A stretch of 64,000 bases of DNA from Girardinichthys multiradiatus (GCF_021462225.1 NC_061804.1:6618740-6682739), one strand, 5' to 3'; positions 10,527 through 23,347 are shown, counted from the stretch's first letter. Notes: a model not told the origin generated them from the sequence alone. Translations and numbers: made by a program.

Positions 10527-11795
10527 CAGGGGTTGGACAATGAAACTGAAACACCTGTCATTTTAGTGTGGGAGGTTTCATGGCTAAATTGGACCAGCCT
10601 GGTAGCCAGTCTTCATTGATTGCACATTGCACCAGTAAGAGCAGAGTGTGAAGGTTCAATTAGCAGGGTAAGAGCACAGTTTTGCTCAAAATATTGAAAT
10701 GCACACAACATTATGGGTGACATACCAGAGTTCAAAAGAGGACAAATTGTTGGCTCACATCTTGCTGGCGCATCTGTGACCAAGACAGCAAGTCTTTGTG
10801 ATGTATCAAGAGCCATGGTATCCAGGGTAATGTCAGCATACCACCAAGAAGGACGAACCACATCCAACAGGATTAACTGTGGACGCAAGAGGAAGCTGTC
10901 TGAAAGGGATGTTCGGGTGCTAACCTGGATTGTATCCAAAAACATAAAACCACGACTGCCCAAATCACGGCAGAATTAAATGTGCACCTCAACTCTCCTG
11001 TTTCCACCAGAACTGTCCATCGGGAGCTCCTCAGGGTCAATATACACGGCCGGGCTGCTATAGCCAAACCTTTGGTCACTCATGCCAATGCCAAATGTCG
11101 GTTTCAATGGTGCAAGGAGCGCAAATCTTGGGCTGTGGACAATGTGAAACATGTATTGTTCTCTGTTGAGTCCACCTTTACTGTTTTCCCCACATCCGGG
11201 AGAGTTACGGTGTGGAGAAGCCCCAAAGAAGCGTACCACCCAGACTGTTGCATGCCCAGAGTGAAGCATGGGGGTGGATCAGTGATGGTTTGGGTTGCCA
11301 TATCATGGCATTCCCTTGGCCCAATACTTGTGCTAGATGGGCGCGTCACTGCCAAGGACTACCGAACCATTCTTGAGGACCATGTGCATCCAATGGTTCA
11401 AACATTGTATCCTGAAGGTGGTGCCGTGTATCAGGATGACAATGCACCAATACACACAGCAAGACTGGTGAAAGATTGGTTTGATGAACATGAAAGTGAA
11501 GTTGAACATCTCCCATGGCCTGCACAGACACCAGATCTAAATATTATTGAGCCACTTTGGGGTGTTTTGGAGGAGCGAGTCAGGAAACATTTTCCTCCAC
11601 CAGTATCACGTAGTGACCTGGCCACTATCCTGCAAGAAGAATGGCTTAAAATCCCTCTGACCACTGTGCAGTACTTGTATATGTCATTCCGAAGACGAAT
11701 TGTCGCTGTATTGGCCGCAAAAGGAGGCCCTACACCATAGTAATAAATTATTGTGGTCTAAAACCAGGTGTTTCAGTTTAATTTTCCAACCCCTG
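10527..11795 (+). mobile_element. Tc1-like element with CAGGGGTTGGACAATGAAAC ends
   Basis: Starts CAGGGGTTGGACAATGAAAC and ends with an inverted partner (GTTTCAGTTTAATTTTCCAACCCCTG), flanked by TA at 10525-10526 and 11796-11797. 1,269 bp with short inverted repeats (about 30 bp), unlike copies A and B. Encodes one plus-strand transposase. Confidence 0.93.
10713..11740 (+). pseudogene. Tc1-like transposase pseudogene with DD36E spacing
   Basis: Starts MGDIPEFKRGQIVGSHLAG, a helix-turn-helix region with TKTASLCDVSRAMVSRVM. A single missing base at about 10941-10943 (codons for KNxK) shifts the frame, which resumes from TAQITAELN to the stop at 11740. In the catalytic domain the first Asp is replaced by Val (FSVES where FSDES is usual). 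The second Asp is in YQDDNAPIHT and the Glu in NIIEPLWG, with 36 residues between. This spacing matches the DD36E branch known as Incomer; that assignment is from spacing only. Two independent lesions make it dead. Confidence 0.9.
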
Positions 11796-11797
11796 TA

Positions 11798-13800
11798 GTT
11801 ATCAGTTCTGAGGAAGAAACTGTTGGGTTTGACAAAAATGGATTTGGAACCGATTAGGAAATTATGTTTTGTCACTGTTCAGGAAATTGTTTTCAAATTA
11901 CCATCATTTTAATTAGAAATGCTCCAACCCTGACTTTTATGTGCTGATCTGGAGTAGATGTACATTTTTAAATATCTGCTGATGCAGCTATTTTCAAACC
12001 CTGAGCCCTTTCACTTAAGACATTTAATGTTGCTTTGTCCTGGTGTTGTAAGTCGATAGACACAGCTGCACTGCTGTAATTTGTGCCCATACCTTAAGTT
12101 GTATTAGTATATACAAGATTTATAATTACATTTTAGTCCTCGGAGTCATCCTTCTGTACATATATTGCCACTATGCTACAGAGCTGCTGAATCTGTATAC
12201 AGACTGCTGAGACCAAGGATGGGGTGGAAGGCACAGTGCTTGAAAGCACAGCAGCAGTTTAAAAAGAAGGCTACTTTGATGGTGAGAAGCTGAATCCTCA
12301 CTCTGCATCCAGAAAACTGTTCATTGACAGCAGACTTCTTTAACAGACACTGCTTGGATGTTTAATTTGATTTAATGGGGAAAATTAAAACAGACACTTC
12401 TAATGTTTTATCAGAAACATTTGTTTATATTCAATTTATAAGATTTCTGTGTATAGGGTGCTACACTTCCTTTTTGCTGATTGGTGAAAGTCCAGTGTAA
12501 AATCAGACAAGATATGATGTGGTATTCACATACCATTGGAAAATGATGTTGAATTCATGAAAACTGAGAGGAGATGGGATGATAAATACTTGAGAAGTCC
12601 GGGACAGAGCCTTGGGGAACACCTTAAGTATCGGGCACAAATATGTATTTTAAAGATCTCAACTGACTGAGGTGAGTCTGGCTAAAGAGATAAGAGTTCA
12701 ACCAATTAGGAGGTGTGTTGGTATTTCCTATTGTGTGCTTAGACGGATGTTTTGTGATTCAAGGCCACACTCCAGGATCCAGAGGAATGAGCATAGTGAA
12801 CAGTACAGAATCAGGAAACCCGGATACCAGATTGTTTTTCAGACATTATTTGAAAGATGAGCATGGACCTGGGATGCAATAATTTTCTAATGAATTTTGG
12901 AGAGAAATTGAAATTTTGAGATTGGGTGAAAGTTGTTGGAAGTTGTTGCCCTCTGTACTCTGCAAAAACGTGCATCCTATATCTCAAACTCAATGCCAGT
13001 GTGAGCTGTGATTCAAATACTGTCATGCATATGGTCCTTGAATAAGTGTTCCATGGTGTGCTGGGAAACGAGAGCTGTCTCAAAGCATCCCCGCTGTGAC
13101 ATTGACAGAAAGGTCATTTGCACATTTCGCTGTCTCTCATTATAAGGCGGACCGTGGAAGTGGAGGTGGCTCAGCTTCGGCGCTGTCCCGCCTGCTCCAG
13201 ACGCTCAGGTTAAGTGCAGGTTTGAAAAGATGAGAGCAGAGAGTAGAAGTGAAAGGAGTCTGCATGCGTTGACCTGCTACCTGCTGTGCTGCTCAGGTAG
13301 CTGTCTGATTTACTCAATAACCTTTTCCTGTCCTGCAGGGGAAGAGAGTCTGAAGATTTCAGGTAGTCTAAGACCCTTTCTTAAATCCTACACGGTATGA
13401 CATCCTTGAGCAAAAATATTTAAGCCTCCCTTTTGGATAGTTTGGTTGAAAAACTTCTTCATCACTTGTACTGAAGAACACAGTAGATTGGTGATGAATG
13501 AGGTAGAGATCCTCTGATGTTTCACTGGCTTGTCTTGTGCTGCATTGGGGGCCTCATTTTCACCTGTATTTTTCTGTCTCCTTCCCTTTTTCACATCAAG
13601 TGCCTCTACGTCCACCATGCTTTGAATCTTAAAGGCTTTATTAGGGGGCAGGAACTCATGTTTCCTAAACTTGGGATCTAAAGCAGCAGTAAGTAGGACA
13701 GTTTTTCAGGATTGAGGATGACACATAAATAGTCTCTCCCATCGTATCTGTGTTGCCACATCAGTTTGGAATGACTGCGCAGGGGGATCTTAAAGGCTTC
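11798..13800. other. intron DNA, mostly unassigned
   Basis: About 12595-12860 resembles a worn piece of the high-copy dispersed repeat (GGGACAGAGCCTTGGGGAACACC). 13130-13360 is G+C-richer, with TCATTATAAGG and good splice-like signals (see findings). The rest is featureless. Confidence 0.45.
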
Positions 13801-13802
13801 AA

Positions 13803-14760
13803 TTCAGTTTCAATTTAATTTATTTATATAGTTCCAATTCACAACACATGTCGTCTCAAGGCACTTCACAAAAGTCAGGTACATACATTCCAATTAATCC
13901 TAACCATTGAACAGTGCAGTCAGATTCAGTTATTTATTCAAATTGGATAAAAAGTTTTTCTATCTAAGGAAACCCAGCAGATTGCATCCAGTCAGTGACT
14001 TGCAGCATTCACTCCTCCTGGATGAGCATGTAGAGACAGTGGACAGTCACTGGCGTTGACTTTGCAGCAATCCCTCATACTGAGCATGCATGTAGTGACA
14101 GCAGAGAGGAAAAACTCCCTTTTATCAGGAAGAAACCTCCAGCAGAACCAGGCTCAGTGTGAGCGGCCATCTGCCATGACCGACTGGGGGTTTGAGAGAA
14201 CAGAGCAGAGACACAACGAGAACAAAGAAGCACTGATCCAGGAGTCCTTTCTATGGGAAGGAAAAGTAAATGTTAGTGGATATAGCTCCTTCAGTAATTT
14301 CACCTAGAAAGAATGAACAGATAAACTCAGAGCCAGTTTTCAAGGATAGAGTCTGAAAGAGAGCATATAGAGTTAGTCACAGTAAAAGCTCAGTCAATTT
14401 CCATGTCTAGGAGAGAGAAAGGGTTAAACACTAAAAGGCAGGGCCATGTGGATCATCTGTAGAAGGTGAGCATTAAGTTGTTGCCAGCAGAAGCTTAGAC
14501 AATTCCCCTCTCCAGAAAGGTGTCACAGGTAGACACAGAGCGAGGCCAGGTGTAGCTTCTAGCAACAGAAAAGAGAGAACAAGGTTAAAAGCTGAAATAA
14601 CAGCAAATAATGCAAAATTAGAGTAGTGTGAGAATGTAGCGAAGAGGGTGAAAGTGGTCATTATGTCCTCCAGCAGGCTAAGCCTATAGCAGCATAACTA
14701 CAGAGATAGCTCAGGATAACCTAAGCCACTCTAACTATAAGCTTATGTAAATAATTTTTG
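13803..14760 (+). repeat. high-copy dispersed repeat, long copy
   Basis: The sequence opens CAATTTAATTTATTTATATAG and contains GCAGAGAGGAAAAACTCCC, AGGAAGAAACCTCCAGCAGAACCAGGCTCA and TCCTCCAGCAGGCTAAGCC. These phrases I know from a very abundant, unclassified teleost repeat. Parts recur at 84-240 (reverse) and 56965-57195 (direct). No coding capacity; the 83-codon open frame at 14056 is by chance. Confidence 0.75.
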
Positions 14761-15060
14761 TTTAATGACATTTGTTTTTGTTTGTGTTGAGAAACTCAGC
14801 TACAGTAAGTGCTAGCAGACTAACACTCAACTAAGGATGAGTTCTGTGTTGTGTTTTTAAAGTGAAGATTAACTTTTTTTAAAGGGTGGTTTTTAAACAA
14901 ATGATCGGCCATAACACGCCATCCACGCTTATGCATTTCAACCCTTTTATTATTGGTATTTCAAAGGTATGTGTTTGAGTCTGGTAACCAGCTATAAGTT
15001 TCTTTTGTTAGCTCCAAACGCTAACAGCTAAGAACACGTGCTCGCCCACTTTATGCGTCA
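14761..15060. other. unassigned DNA after the dispersed repeat
   Basis: No recognised content. Confidence 0.4.
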
Positions 15061-15064
15061 GCTG

Positions 15065-15480
15065 AAGATTATTTACCCAGAAAGGTTGTTAGTTCCCAAT
15101 CTAGGAAATAATATTCCCCTAAATATTATTTTACTAAATGTGATAACTAACTAAACAGCTACAGATCATTTACCCAGAAAGGTTGTTGGTCCTTATTCAA
15201 AATATTTCCTTAACATTTCCTTAATAATGTTTCCCTAAATATTATTTGTACTAGGTGAAGCCAGCTAATTAAACACTATTAAGACCTATTTATCCAGAAT
15301 GGTTTGCTTCTTATTCAAAATAATATTTCCTTAAATAATATTATAATATTTCCATAATAATATTTCTTTAAATATTATTTTAATAAATAAAGGCAGCTAA
15401 TTAAACACCGCTGAGAATTGGTCATCCAGACGGTTGGTTTTATTCAGCAAATCATTCTTTAAAATTATTATTGTTTAAAA
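15065..15480. repeat. four diverged tandem units of about 100-130 bp
   Basis: The phrase TTTACCCAGAAAGGTTGTT(A/G)G starts units at about 15071 and 15170. Diverged forms, TTTATCCAGAATGGTTTGC and GTCATCCAGACGGTTGGTT, are at about 15288 and 15420. Each is followed by TATTCAAAATAATATTTCCTTAAATATTATTT-type AT-rich sequence and an AGCTAATTAAACACC segment. The array flows into 15480-15780, which I suspect belongs to the same unclassified transposon. Confidence 0.75.
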
Positions 15481-16955
15481 TAATGTTTTATCGGATCTTG
15501 CATTGTGAATGGTTGTTTGAATGTATATCAATTGTTGCCTAAGTTAGTTTCAAGACTAACTTAACTTCATTTCCAGATTCTTCAAGATAATTCTTGCTTC
15601 TGAAACATAAATAACATTGATAAATTCTTGTATTTTAAGAAATTGTGTGAATTCATTCCATGTGTGTGCAGAGTTTTGCTGTTCAATAATGCCAGAGCTT
15701 GGCTCATCCCTTTCAATTTTGTCCTAATACCACCATCTTATGAGGCTGATATTCACAGGACAACCCTTAACAGACCGACATATTATTTAATAAAATATTA
15801 AAGTATTAATATTAACTATTAAATAATATATTAATATTCATAATCACAACAAAGAGTTGCTGCTATTTTAGACCAGAGTCGGATAAAGTCCAAAGTACAA
15901 AATGTATTTATATTGTCTGAAAAAAGGCCACAATATGTATGATGCAATTTTTTATTAAAAAATTAAGTCAAAGTTGAATTTATGGAACCCATTTTCGCCG
16001 CTTTTGAAGGGGAACAAAACTACAGGAAATCAAAAAAGAACAAAATGATCAAATTCATCTTCATCTGTTTTATGAGATCTAGGGGACCTCCCAACATGTT
16101 GGTCCATATTGCTGGAGGATTTTCTTCCTGAATAGATGTGATCAGCTCTGACAAAAGTCCACAAGATAAAGTGTGCTCTTGAGAAACAAATTGGCTGAGA
16201 TTCAGGGACCTTTCGCTGAGAAATAGCAATCATACAAGCTTCTGTTCACAGGAGGCTGCAGTTATGAGCAAAACACAAAAGGCAAGATTACTGTTAATTT
16301 TTTACTGCGGAACACATGCATTTAAATCCTTGACTCATGCACTGAGATGCATGTTTGTATATGTTGTAGAAGGTCAGCCAGTGGCAGTTTTGGTCTTATT
16401 AATGAGAAGATCCTCAGGACGTTTATGTGCAACAAACATTATGAAAGGGGAAATGCCTAATAAAAAATGGATTTGCAATTGTAATGACTGTTATGTAACA
16501 CCACTGTATAAACACATAACATATATTTGAGAACATTTTGACTTTGCAACCATTGTCAAAATAAAGTTACATACATTAACAATTAAATTAATAGGAATCT
16601 GTTACCTGTAAATGGCTGCGCTTGTTGGAATTCTAGTTGGAGATGTCAAATAATGTTGTTTGCATCAGGTCGGTTGTTTATTTTATTCAAAATATTTATC
16701 TGGTTCAAATCAGTGACCTATTTGCAGAAGTGGTTGAAGCTATTTCATGATGGAGGTAGGAACGTTATTAGAGGTGTTGAGTCTTCTCTGTTTACTTGTA
16801 CTTACGCTCCAACTTAGCAGGTATTGCTTCCAGTGTTTTGAGTTTTAAATGTACCTTTCAGTGAGATAATATATTGTGAATATATCGTTATCTTAATATC
16901 TGTGTGCAATGTTCATATCAAAAGAAATGTTTGAAGTGCAATAATTATGGGCTAA
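15481..16955. other. unassigned intron DNA
   Basis: 15780-15845 is a dense TATTAAT/ATTAATA palindromic stretch. Elsewhere no repeat or exon recognised. Confidence 0.45.
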
Positions 16956-18569
16956 TACAGGTCCTTCTCAAAATATTAGCATATTGTGATAAAGTTCATT
17001 ATTTTCCATAATGTAATGATTAAAATTTTACATTCATATATTTTAGATTCATTGCACACTAACTGAAATATTTCAGGTCTTTTATTGTCTTAATACGGAT
17101 GATTTTGGCATACAGCTCATGAAAACCCAAAATTCCTATCTCACAAAATTAGCATATTTCATCCGACCAATAAAAGAAAAGTGTTTTTAATACAAAAAAC
17201 GTCAACCTTCAAATAATCATGTACAGTTATGCACTCAATACTTTGTCGGGAATCCTTTGGCAGAAATGACTGCTTCAATGCGGCGTGGCATGGAGGCAAT
17301 CACCCTGTGGCACTGCTGAGGTCTTATGGAGGCCCAGGATGCTTCGATAGCGGCCTTTAGCTCATCCAGAGTGTTGGGTCTTGAGTCTCTCAACGTTCTC
17401 TTCACAATATCCCACAGATTCTCTATGGGGTTCAGTTCAGGAGAGTTGGCAGGCCAATTGAGCACAGTGATACCATGGTCAGTAAACCATTTACCAGTGG
17501 TTTTGGCACTGTGAGCAGATGCCAGGTCGTGCTGAAAAATGAAATCTTCATCTCCATAAAGCTTTTCAGCAGATGGAAGCATGAAGTGCTCCAAAATCTC
17601 CTGCTAGCTAGCTGCATTGACCCTGCCCTTGATAAAACACAGTGGACCAACACCAGCAGCTGACACGGCACCCCAGACCATCACTGACTGTGGGTACTTG
17701 ACACTGGACTTCTGGCATTTTGGCATTTCCTTCTCCCCAGTCTTCCTCCAGACTCTGGCACCTTGATTTCCGAATGACATGCAGAATTTGCTTTCATCCG
17801 AAAAAAGTACTTTGGACCACTGAGCAACAGTCCAGTGCTGCTTCTCTGTAGCCCAGGTCAGGCGCTTCTGCCACTGTTTCTGGTTCAAAAGTGGCTTGAC
17901 CTGGGGAATGCGGCACCTGTAGCCCATTTCCTGCACACGCCTGTGCACGGTGGCTCTGGATGTTTCTACTCCAGACTCAGTCCACTGCTTCCGCAGGTCC
18001 CCCAAGGTCTGGAATCGGCCCTTCTCCACAATCTTCCTCAGGGTCCGGTCACCTCTTCTCGTTGTGCAGCGTTTTCTGCCACACTTTTTCCTTCCCACAG
18101 ACTTCCCACTGAGGTGCCTTGATACAGCACTCTGGGAACAGCCTATTTGTTCAGAAATTTATTTCTGTGTCTTGCCCTCTTGCTTGAGGGTGTCAATAGT
18201 GGCCTTCTGGACAGCAGTCAGGTCGGCAGTCTTACCCATGATTGGGGTTTTGAGTGATGAACCAGGCTGGGAGTTTTAAAGGCCTCAGGAATCTTTTGCA
18301 GGTGTTTAGAGTTAACTCGTTGATTCAGATGATTAGGTTCATAGCTCGTTTAGAGACCCTTTTAATAATATGCTAATTTTGTGAGATAGGAATTTTGAGT
18401 TTTCATGAGCTGTATGCCAAAATCATCCGTATTAAGACAATAAAAAACCTGAAATATTTCAGTTAGTGTGCAATGAATCTAAAATATTTGAATGTTAAAT
18501 TTTAATCATTACATTATGGAAAATAATGAACTTTATCACAATATGCTAATATTTTGAGAAGGACCTGTA
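16956..18569 (-). mobile_element. Tc1 element copy B, complete, ~200 bp terminal inverted repeats
   Basis: Same ends as copy A, CAGGTCCTTCTCAAAATATT at 16958 and its inverse ending at 18567, flanked by TA. Inverted repeats at 16958-17157 and 18368-18567. Same orientation as copy A and about 13 kb from it, a potential substrate for unequal recombination within the intron. Confidence 0.95.
17235..18239 (-). pseudogene. Tc1 (DD34E) transposase pseudogene, copy B
   Basis: A continuous frame of 334 codons from the ATG at 18239, broken only by TAA at 18159-18161 (codon 27) and TAG at 17604-17606. It retains all catalytic landmarks: FSDESKF, FQHDLASAHS and NPIENLWD, with 34 residues between the second Asp and the Glu. 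No frameshift, unlike copy A, and its stops are at different sites, so the two copies decayed independently. Confidence 0.94.
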
Positions 18570-19455
18570 TATTCCACGTCTGATGAGTTTGCATTTTACA
18601 TACTAATGTAATATTTTGCCAGTTGGCAGCAGATGCTCACACCAGATACGAATGACATTGCTCAAAATGCCAAAGGTCACAGAGTTTAAGGAGAGGGAGA
18701 GGGTGAGAAAGAGAGGAAGAAAGAAAATAGGGATAAATCACAACAGATTTTGTCTACGCAGGATTTATTATTATTATTGCAAGATTTTGTAATTTGTGCA
18801 GCTCTAGGTGACATGTTGGGTTTGCATGAGGTCAGTTGGTTGTGTAGAGGACTTTCATTCTGCAGTCAGGGCATAAAGAGGTTGCATTGTCCTGATGTTT
18901 GATTCAATGGGTACGCAAGGGGCACCCATACACTTTGTCAACCCATGCACATTAAACTGTGACTTTTACTTTTGTATAGACGGCTCAGTGCGAAAGTAGC
19001 AGAATGCAGTAATGGCTCAGGTACCAAGGATCTCTAAATTGGTCCTCCTATTTGTAATTCCAAAAAAATCAAAGGGGAAAAAAAAAGTATAAGAATTATT
19101 TGCAGTTTGTGGTCAGTCCTCCAATCAAACCATCTTACCAAGAACAAATTAGTCTAACAGAAAACTAACAGCAGTAACCAGACACACAAAAACACCTCTA
19201 TTAAACCCAAACCACATTTTGCTATAAAAATCACTCTGTTTAGGCTAATTAAGTTTAAATGAGTCACTTTTTGGTGATGAGGACATGAAACAACAGTTGT
19301 CTTGTTAATGTCCCCTAAAAAATCTTATAGTCAGTTTATCCCTGAACCAATGAACGTCTCCCTTAGCTTCTCATTGTTTATACACATAGTTCAACCTCGC
19401 ATTAAAAGTTAATACCAAAAATAGTACTGTAAGCTCATCAGCTAGAAAAAAACCC
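18570..19455. other. unassigned intron DNA
   Basis: Nothing recognised on either strand. Confidence 0.5.
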
Positions 19456-19459
19456 TAAC

Positions 19460-20030
19460 TGTAGTTAACTGTTGTTCTACTACACTGTGGTAGCCTTTGC
19501 AGTGTTCTGCGCTGTGGTCTGCTGGGGGAGCGGCTGCACACAGCAGGACAGGAGGAGACTGGACAAGCTGGTCAGGAGGGCCAGTTCAGTTCACTCTACA
19601 GTGGAGGTGGGGGAGAGGAGGCTGATGGCTAAACGGACATCCATCATGAACAATGCCTCTCACCCCCTGTAAGACACTGTAGCTGCTCTAATCAGCTCCT
19701 CCAGCAGCAGGCTACACGTGCCACAGGGCAGGAAGGAATGTTTGAGAAAGTCTTTCCTGCTCTACCTGCTCTAAAATCAAAACCTATAAATGTACAATAC
19801 TACCAATATATATGCATCACCACATTTTTATCTCTTCTTTTTATGTATATAGGGTTCATATTTGTGTAATTTTATTTTGGAGCACTAATTTGTTTTGTTG
19901 CTTTGCTTGCTCTATTTATTTTTTATTTATAATTTTCTTTAAAATATCTTCCTAGATGTGTGACATTTACTGTGTTTTGCTTTATTCATTTCCCTCTTGG
20001 AGGATTAATAAAGTCGTTTCTCTAACGTCT
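19460..20030 (+). mobile_element. LINE 3' fragment (C-terminus of reverse transcriptase plus 3' UTR and tail)
   Basis: The open frame from 19472 reads FYYTVVAFAVFCAVVCWGSG, then DRRRLDKLVRRASS and NNASHPL before a TAA, and resumes in frame as DTVAALISSSSSRLHVPQGR. This is the C-terminus of a widespread fish LINE, probably in the L2/CR1 group. The 3' end has the typical TTTCCCTC(T)TGGAGGATTAATAAAG tail at 19990-20012. 5'-truncated, as usual for LINEs. Confidence 0.75.
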
Positions 20031-22179
20031 CTGAACATGTTAGCTAGCAGCCTCTCGGCTTCTGACAGACTCGCTAACTCTGACATGAAAACATTGATTT
20101 ACTATTTAAAGGCCTGCTGTAAAATTCCAGAGTGCATACCTAATCACTGAGCCGATACAGGACTGATACAGTTATCTGCCTAGCAACAGAGCAGAATGAC
20201 TTGATAGGATAAAAACACTGGAAATTTCAACATTTGCCAAGGGATTGGTTTATAAACAGGCTGTGGGAAGGGTTAGTGAAGTTTCATGCAGGACAGAAAT
20301 CATTCTTCTCATGAACATTGTCACCAACGTTTAATTAAAACCAAATCACAATACTGAGTTTTGTGGCTATCTCGGGTTGATGTGACACGTTTTCTCTACT
20401 AATTATTCAGCCATTGGGCCAGAACGTATCTGAGCAACTGCTCTGTAGAGTAGAAGTTGAATCAATAGGAAATGTGTGAAACAGGAGGTGACATTTTTCT
20501 CATCTCTACAAGTAAATTCCAGGAACTAGGCCAACTCAATGTACAGCCATCTAAATGTCCTACATTCTGACATCTTGGTACAACTGCCGTAAGAACCAAT
20601 CACTGTTTTTTTGTCCCTGTAGTGCCAGAGCGTTTGACCTGCAGCTAACGGTTTCCTGTTTGTTGCTATTCTGATGTACATCAAAGTTGAATAGGAGTTT
20701 AGCCCGGAGTCTTATAAAAAATCTCTTTCTGCTCTATTGACATCATATAGGAGAAAGTGTGAGATATTTCAAGCCAATAACAAGCAGTAATTTCAGAATG
20801 CTGAGGGACCTTAAGGCTGCGCCTACAGGAAATATTAATCCAAAGTGCACAGAAGCCATACTGAAATTGAATGGATTCAGACTGCCCTTGCAAAATGCTT
20901 CTTGTGAATTGCACCACACGTGCTCTACAAAATTGCTGTCCTTAAGGCACATTGCGGAATTGGTTGCTGTTTCAGCTTGCCATGAATTTCTTCATATGGC
21001 AGCAAACAACTGTGGGGAAAGGGAGGATTTCGGCAATTAAGGAAAGCACATCAGCACTTTGAATCCTGGGGGTTTAAGAGCAATTAGAGCTGCTGAGACA
21101 GGAGGATTAAGACAGTTTAACCATGGTTTACGAGAACTTTTGAAGGAGTTCATTATACAACACGACTGCATATGATTTCTAAGTAAAATGATAATTTCTT
21201 GGTGCTTTAGCAGTGTGCAGAAGCTAATTTTGATCTTGAATGTGGCAACATGGTGAATATTTTTATTTGACTTATAGTTGAAACCGGAGAGTGTTCAGTA
21301 GATTTAATTTGCACAGTGTCTTTGTGTGATTATTACCTAACTAACCTACTGATTTGTTTTTTTGCCATTTGGGGCTTCAGATGGATCGATCTTTTCAGCT
21401 ATTATACTAGTACAGAGGGTGGACTTTTACAGATTTTTTTACTGCTCGTATGAGGATTGTTATTTTTTTTAAATAAAAAAGCAATTATAATTTAAATTTT
21501 GAGAAAGGACAGTTTTAATAACAATAAATAATACATTTTATTTAAAAGAACTTTTCATAACACTCAAGGACACTGTACAAGACAAGTAAAAAAAAATATA
21601 AAATAAAATAAATTTATTTTTTCATTTAAATAGGCTTTTAGCTTGTTACTGTAATATCACTAACAGGATTTCTCTTGAAAAAGGTGTCAATCTTCCCATG
21701 TTTTTTTCTTTTATGCATCTTTATTATAATACATATATAAGTGACAAAATGGCAAAAGCGTGACAGTGTCATGAATCTGATGGACATGACAGAAAGACTG
21801 CTTTTTCTGGCTTACCAAAGCTTGCACATCCAGAGAAACAATATGTTAGCAATAACTATCCTTTTTGTTGTTACATACTGATGTGTCCTCTGCACGAACT
21901 GAACGTAAGATAAACACAAGACATTCGGGACTTAAGGCGGGAATGCCAGTCAGCAGCCAATCAGCAGCCAGTGTCAGGTTTCAACCGGAGGGGAGTGGGT
22001 GAGGGCGAGAGGAAGGGGAAAAATACAGTGAACGCAATATGGAGGAAAGAGACTGGAAGCGCTGTGGGTAAAGTAATGGTGTCCAACCGTGTCACAAGGA
22101 AAGTGTGGGTGTTAAAACACTAACATCCCTGATGGTTGCGACGCCCATGATTAATGACATCCATACCTAATGTACCCCA
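20031..22179. other. unassigned intron DNA
   Basis: Contains AT-rich stretches (21420-21620). 21930-22080 is G+C-richer with CAGCCAATCAGCAGCC (CCAAT-like) and purine runs, possibly an old promoter or LTR piece. No exon recognised. Confidence 0.4.
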
Positions 22180-22959
22180 TACACTGTAAAAACTATTAGA
22201 GTAGTTCAACTTAAAAACTTTAGCTCAATTGCTGCCTTAAAAATGTACGTTAACTCAACTTCAAGATAAGAGTTTTTTAAATTTGGAAAGGTAAGTTGTT
22301 TAGGATACTGGATTCATGATCATTTCTTGTTTTAACTTGATACTCTGAGTAGAGTTTACTGCTGATTTTGTATTATCCAATATAGAAAACTTAGTTTTTC
22401 TTGTTAGAGTAACAATTATGTGCCATTTCAACTCACAAAACCCAGTTATACCAATTTTTTCAATAATGATTAGTTATTGTTTGAACTTGTTACTTTGAGT
22501 CAACTCACTGTATCACACCATTGTTAAAACATGTTTTGTTTCGTCAAAAGAAAATACAATTATACATCCATTTAACAAATTTTTAAAATACATCTTTCTG
22601 TATCGCTTACCTCTGTAAGTTACTTTAACTCATGTTTATAAGGCAGCAATTGAACTTGAATTTAAAATTCCATTTAACTACCATTTTCAATTTTCATTAG
22701 TGGTCTGAACTTATAATGGCAATCTTACCAGATTCCTAAGAAAACACTGAATTCAACTATCACAAATAACGAAACTTCAAAAAAAAATTTAAATAATTTA
22801 TTTGAATACCACCTTCACTTACAACTTACTTCTGTTTGTACAGAAAATTATTAAAATATATGAGGCCTATCTGGAAAAGTAAACAAAATTGGACCATGGG
22901 GATGAAGAACCTGCCATGTTGTAGTCAGTACTTGTCAGACTAAAAAAATAAACGTATAT

Positions 22960-23040
22960 ATCTAAATATATCTTTATATATAGAAATATATATCCATCTA
23001 TGTATATATCTAAATATATATCTATATATAGATATTATAT
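22960..23040. repeat. TATATC-type simple repeat
   Basis: Imperfect TATATATC/TAAATA units within the CACTG-ended element. Confidence 0.8.
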
Positions 23041-23347
23041 CTCCCTGAATTTCTTTTTTAATGTACCAAATACATGAAGAGTTTGGTTTTTTGAAAATTA
23101 TGAAAATGTGATGAAAAATCATATGACTGAATAGAACAACTGTCTCCTACCATTCAAAAACAGTTTCAACAGTGCAGAGTCTGCCAACATTTTAAAGTAC
23201 ATTGAACTTTTAAATAACATACAACATACACAATAAAGTAAGTCTGTCTGAAGAAAGAAAACTTACTATAACTTCTTAGTCAAACAAAATTAAGACTGTC
23301 AGCGCAGACAAATGTTACAGTTTGTACCTCAGAATTTTATTGGTTAG

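Noticed and set aside
15065..15480. Regularly spaced repeats, considered as a CRISPR-like array
   Set aside because: Units are diverged along their whole length with no unique spacers, in vertebrate DNA.
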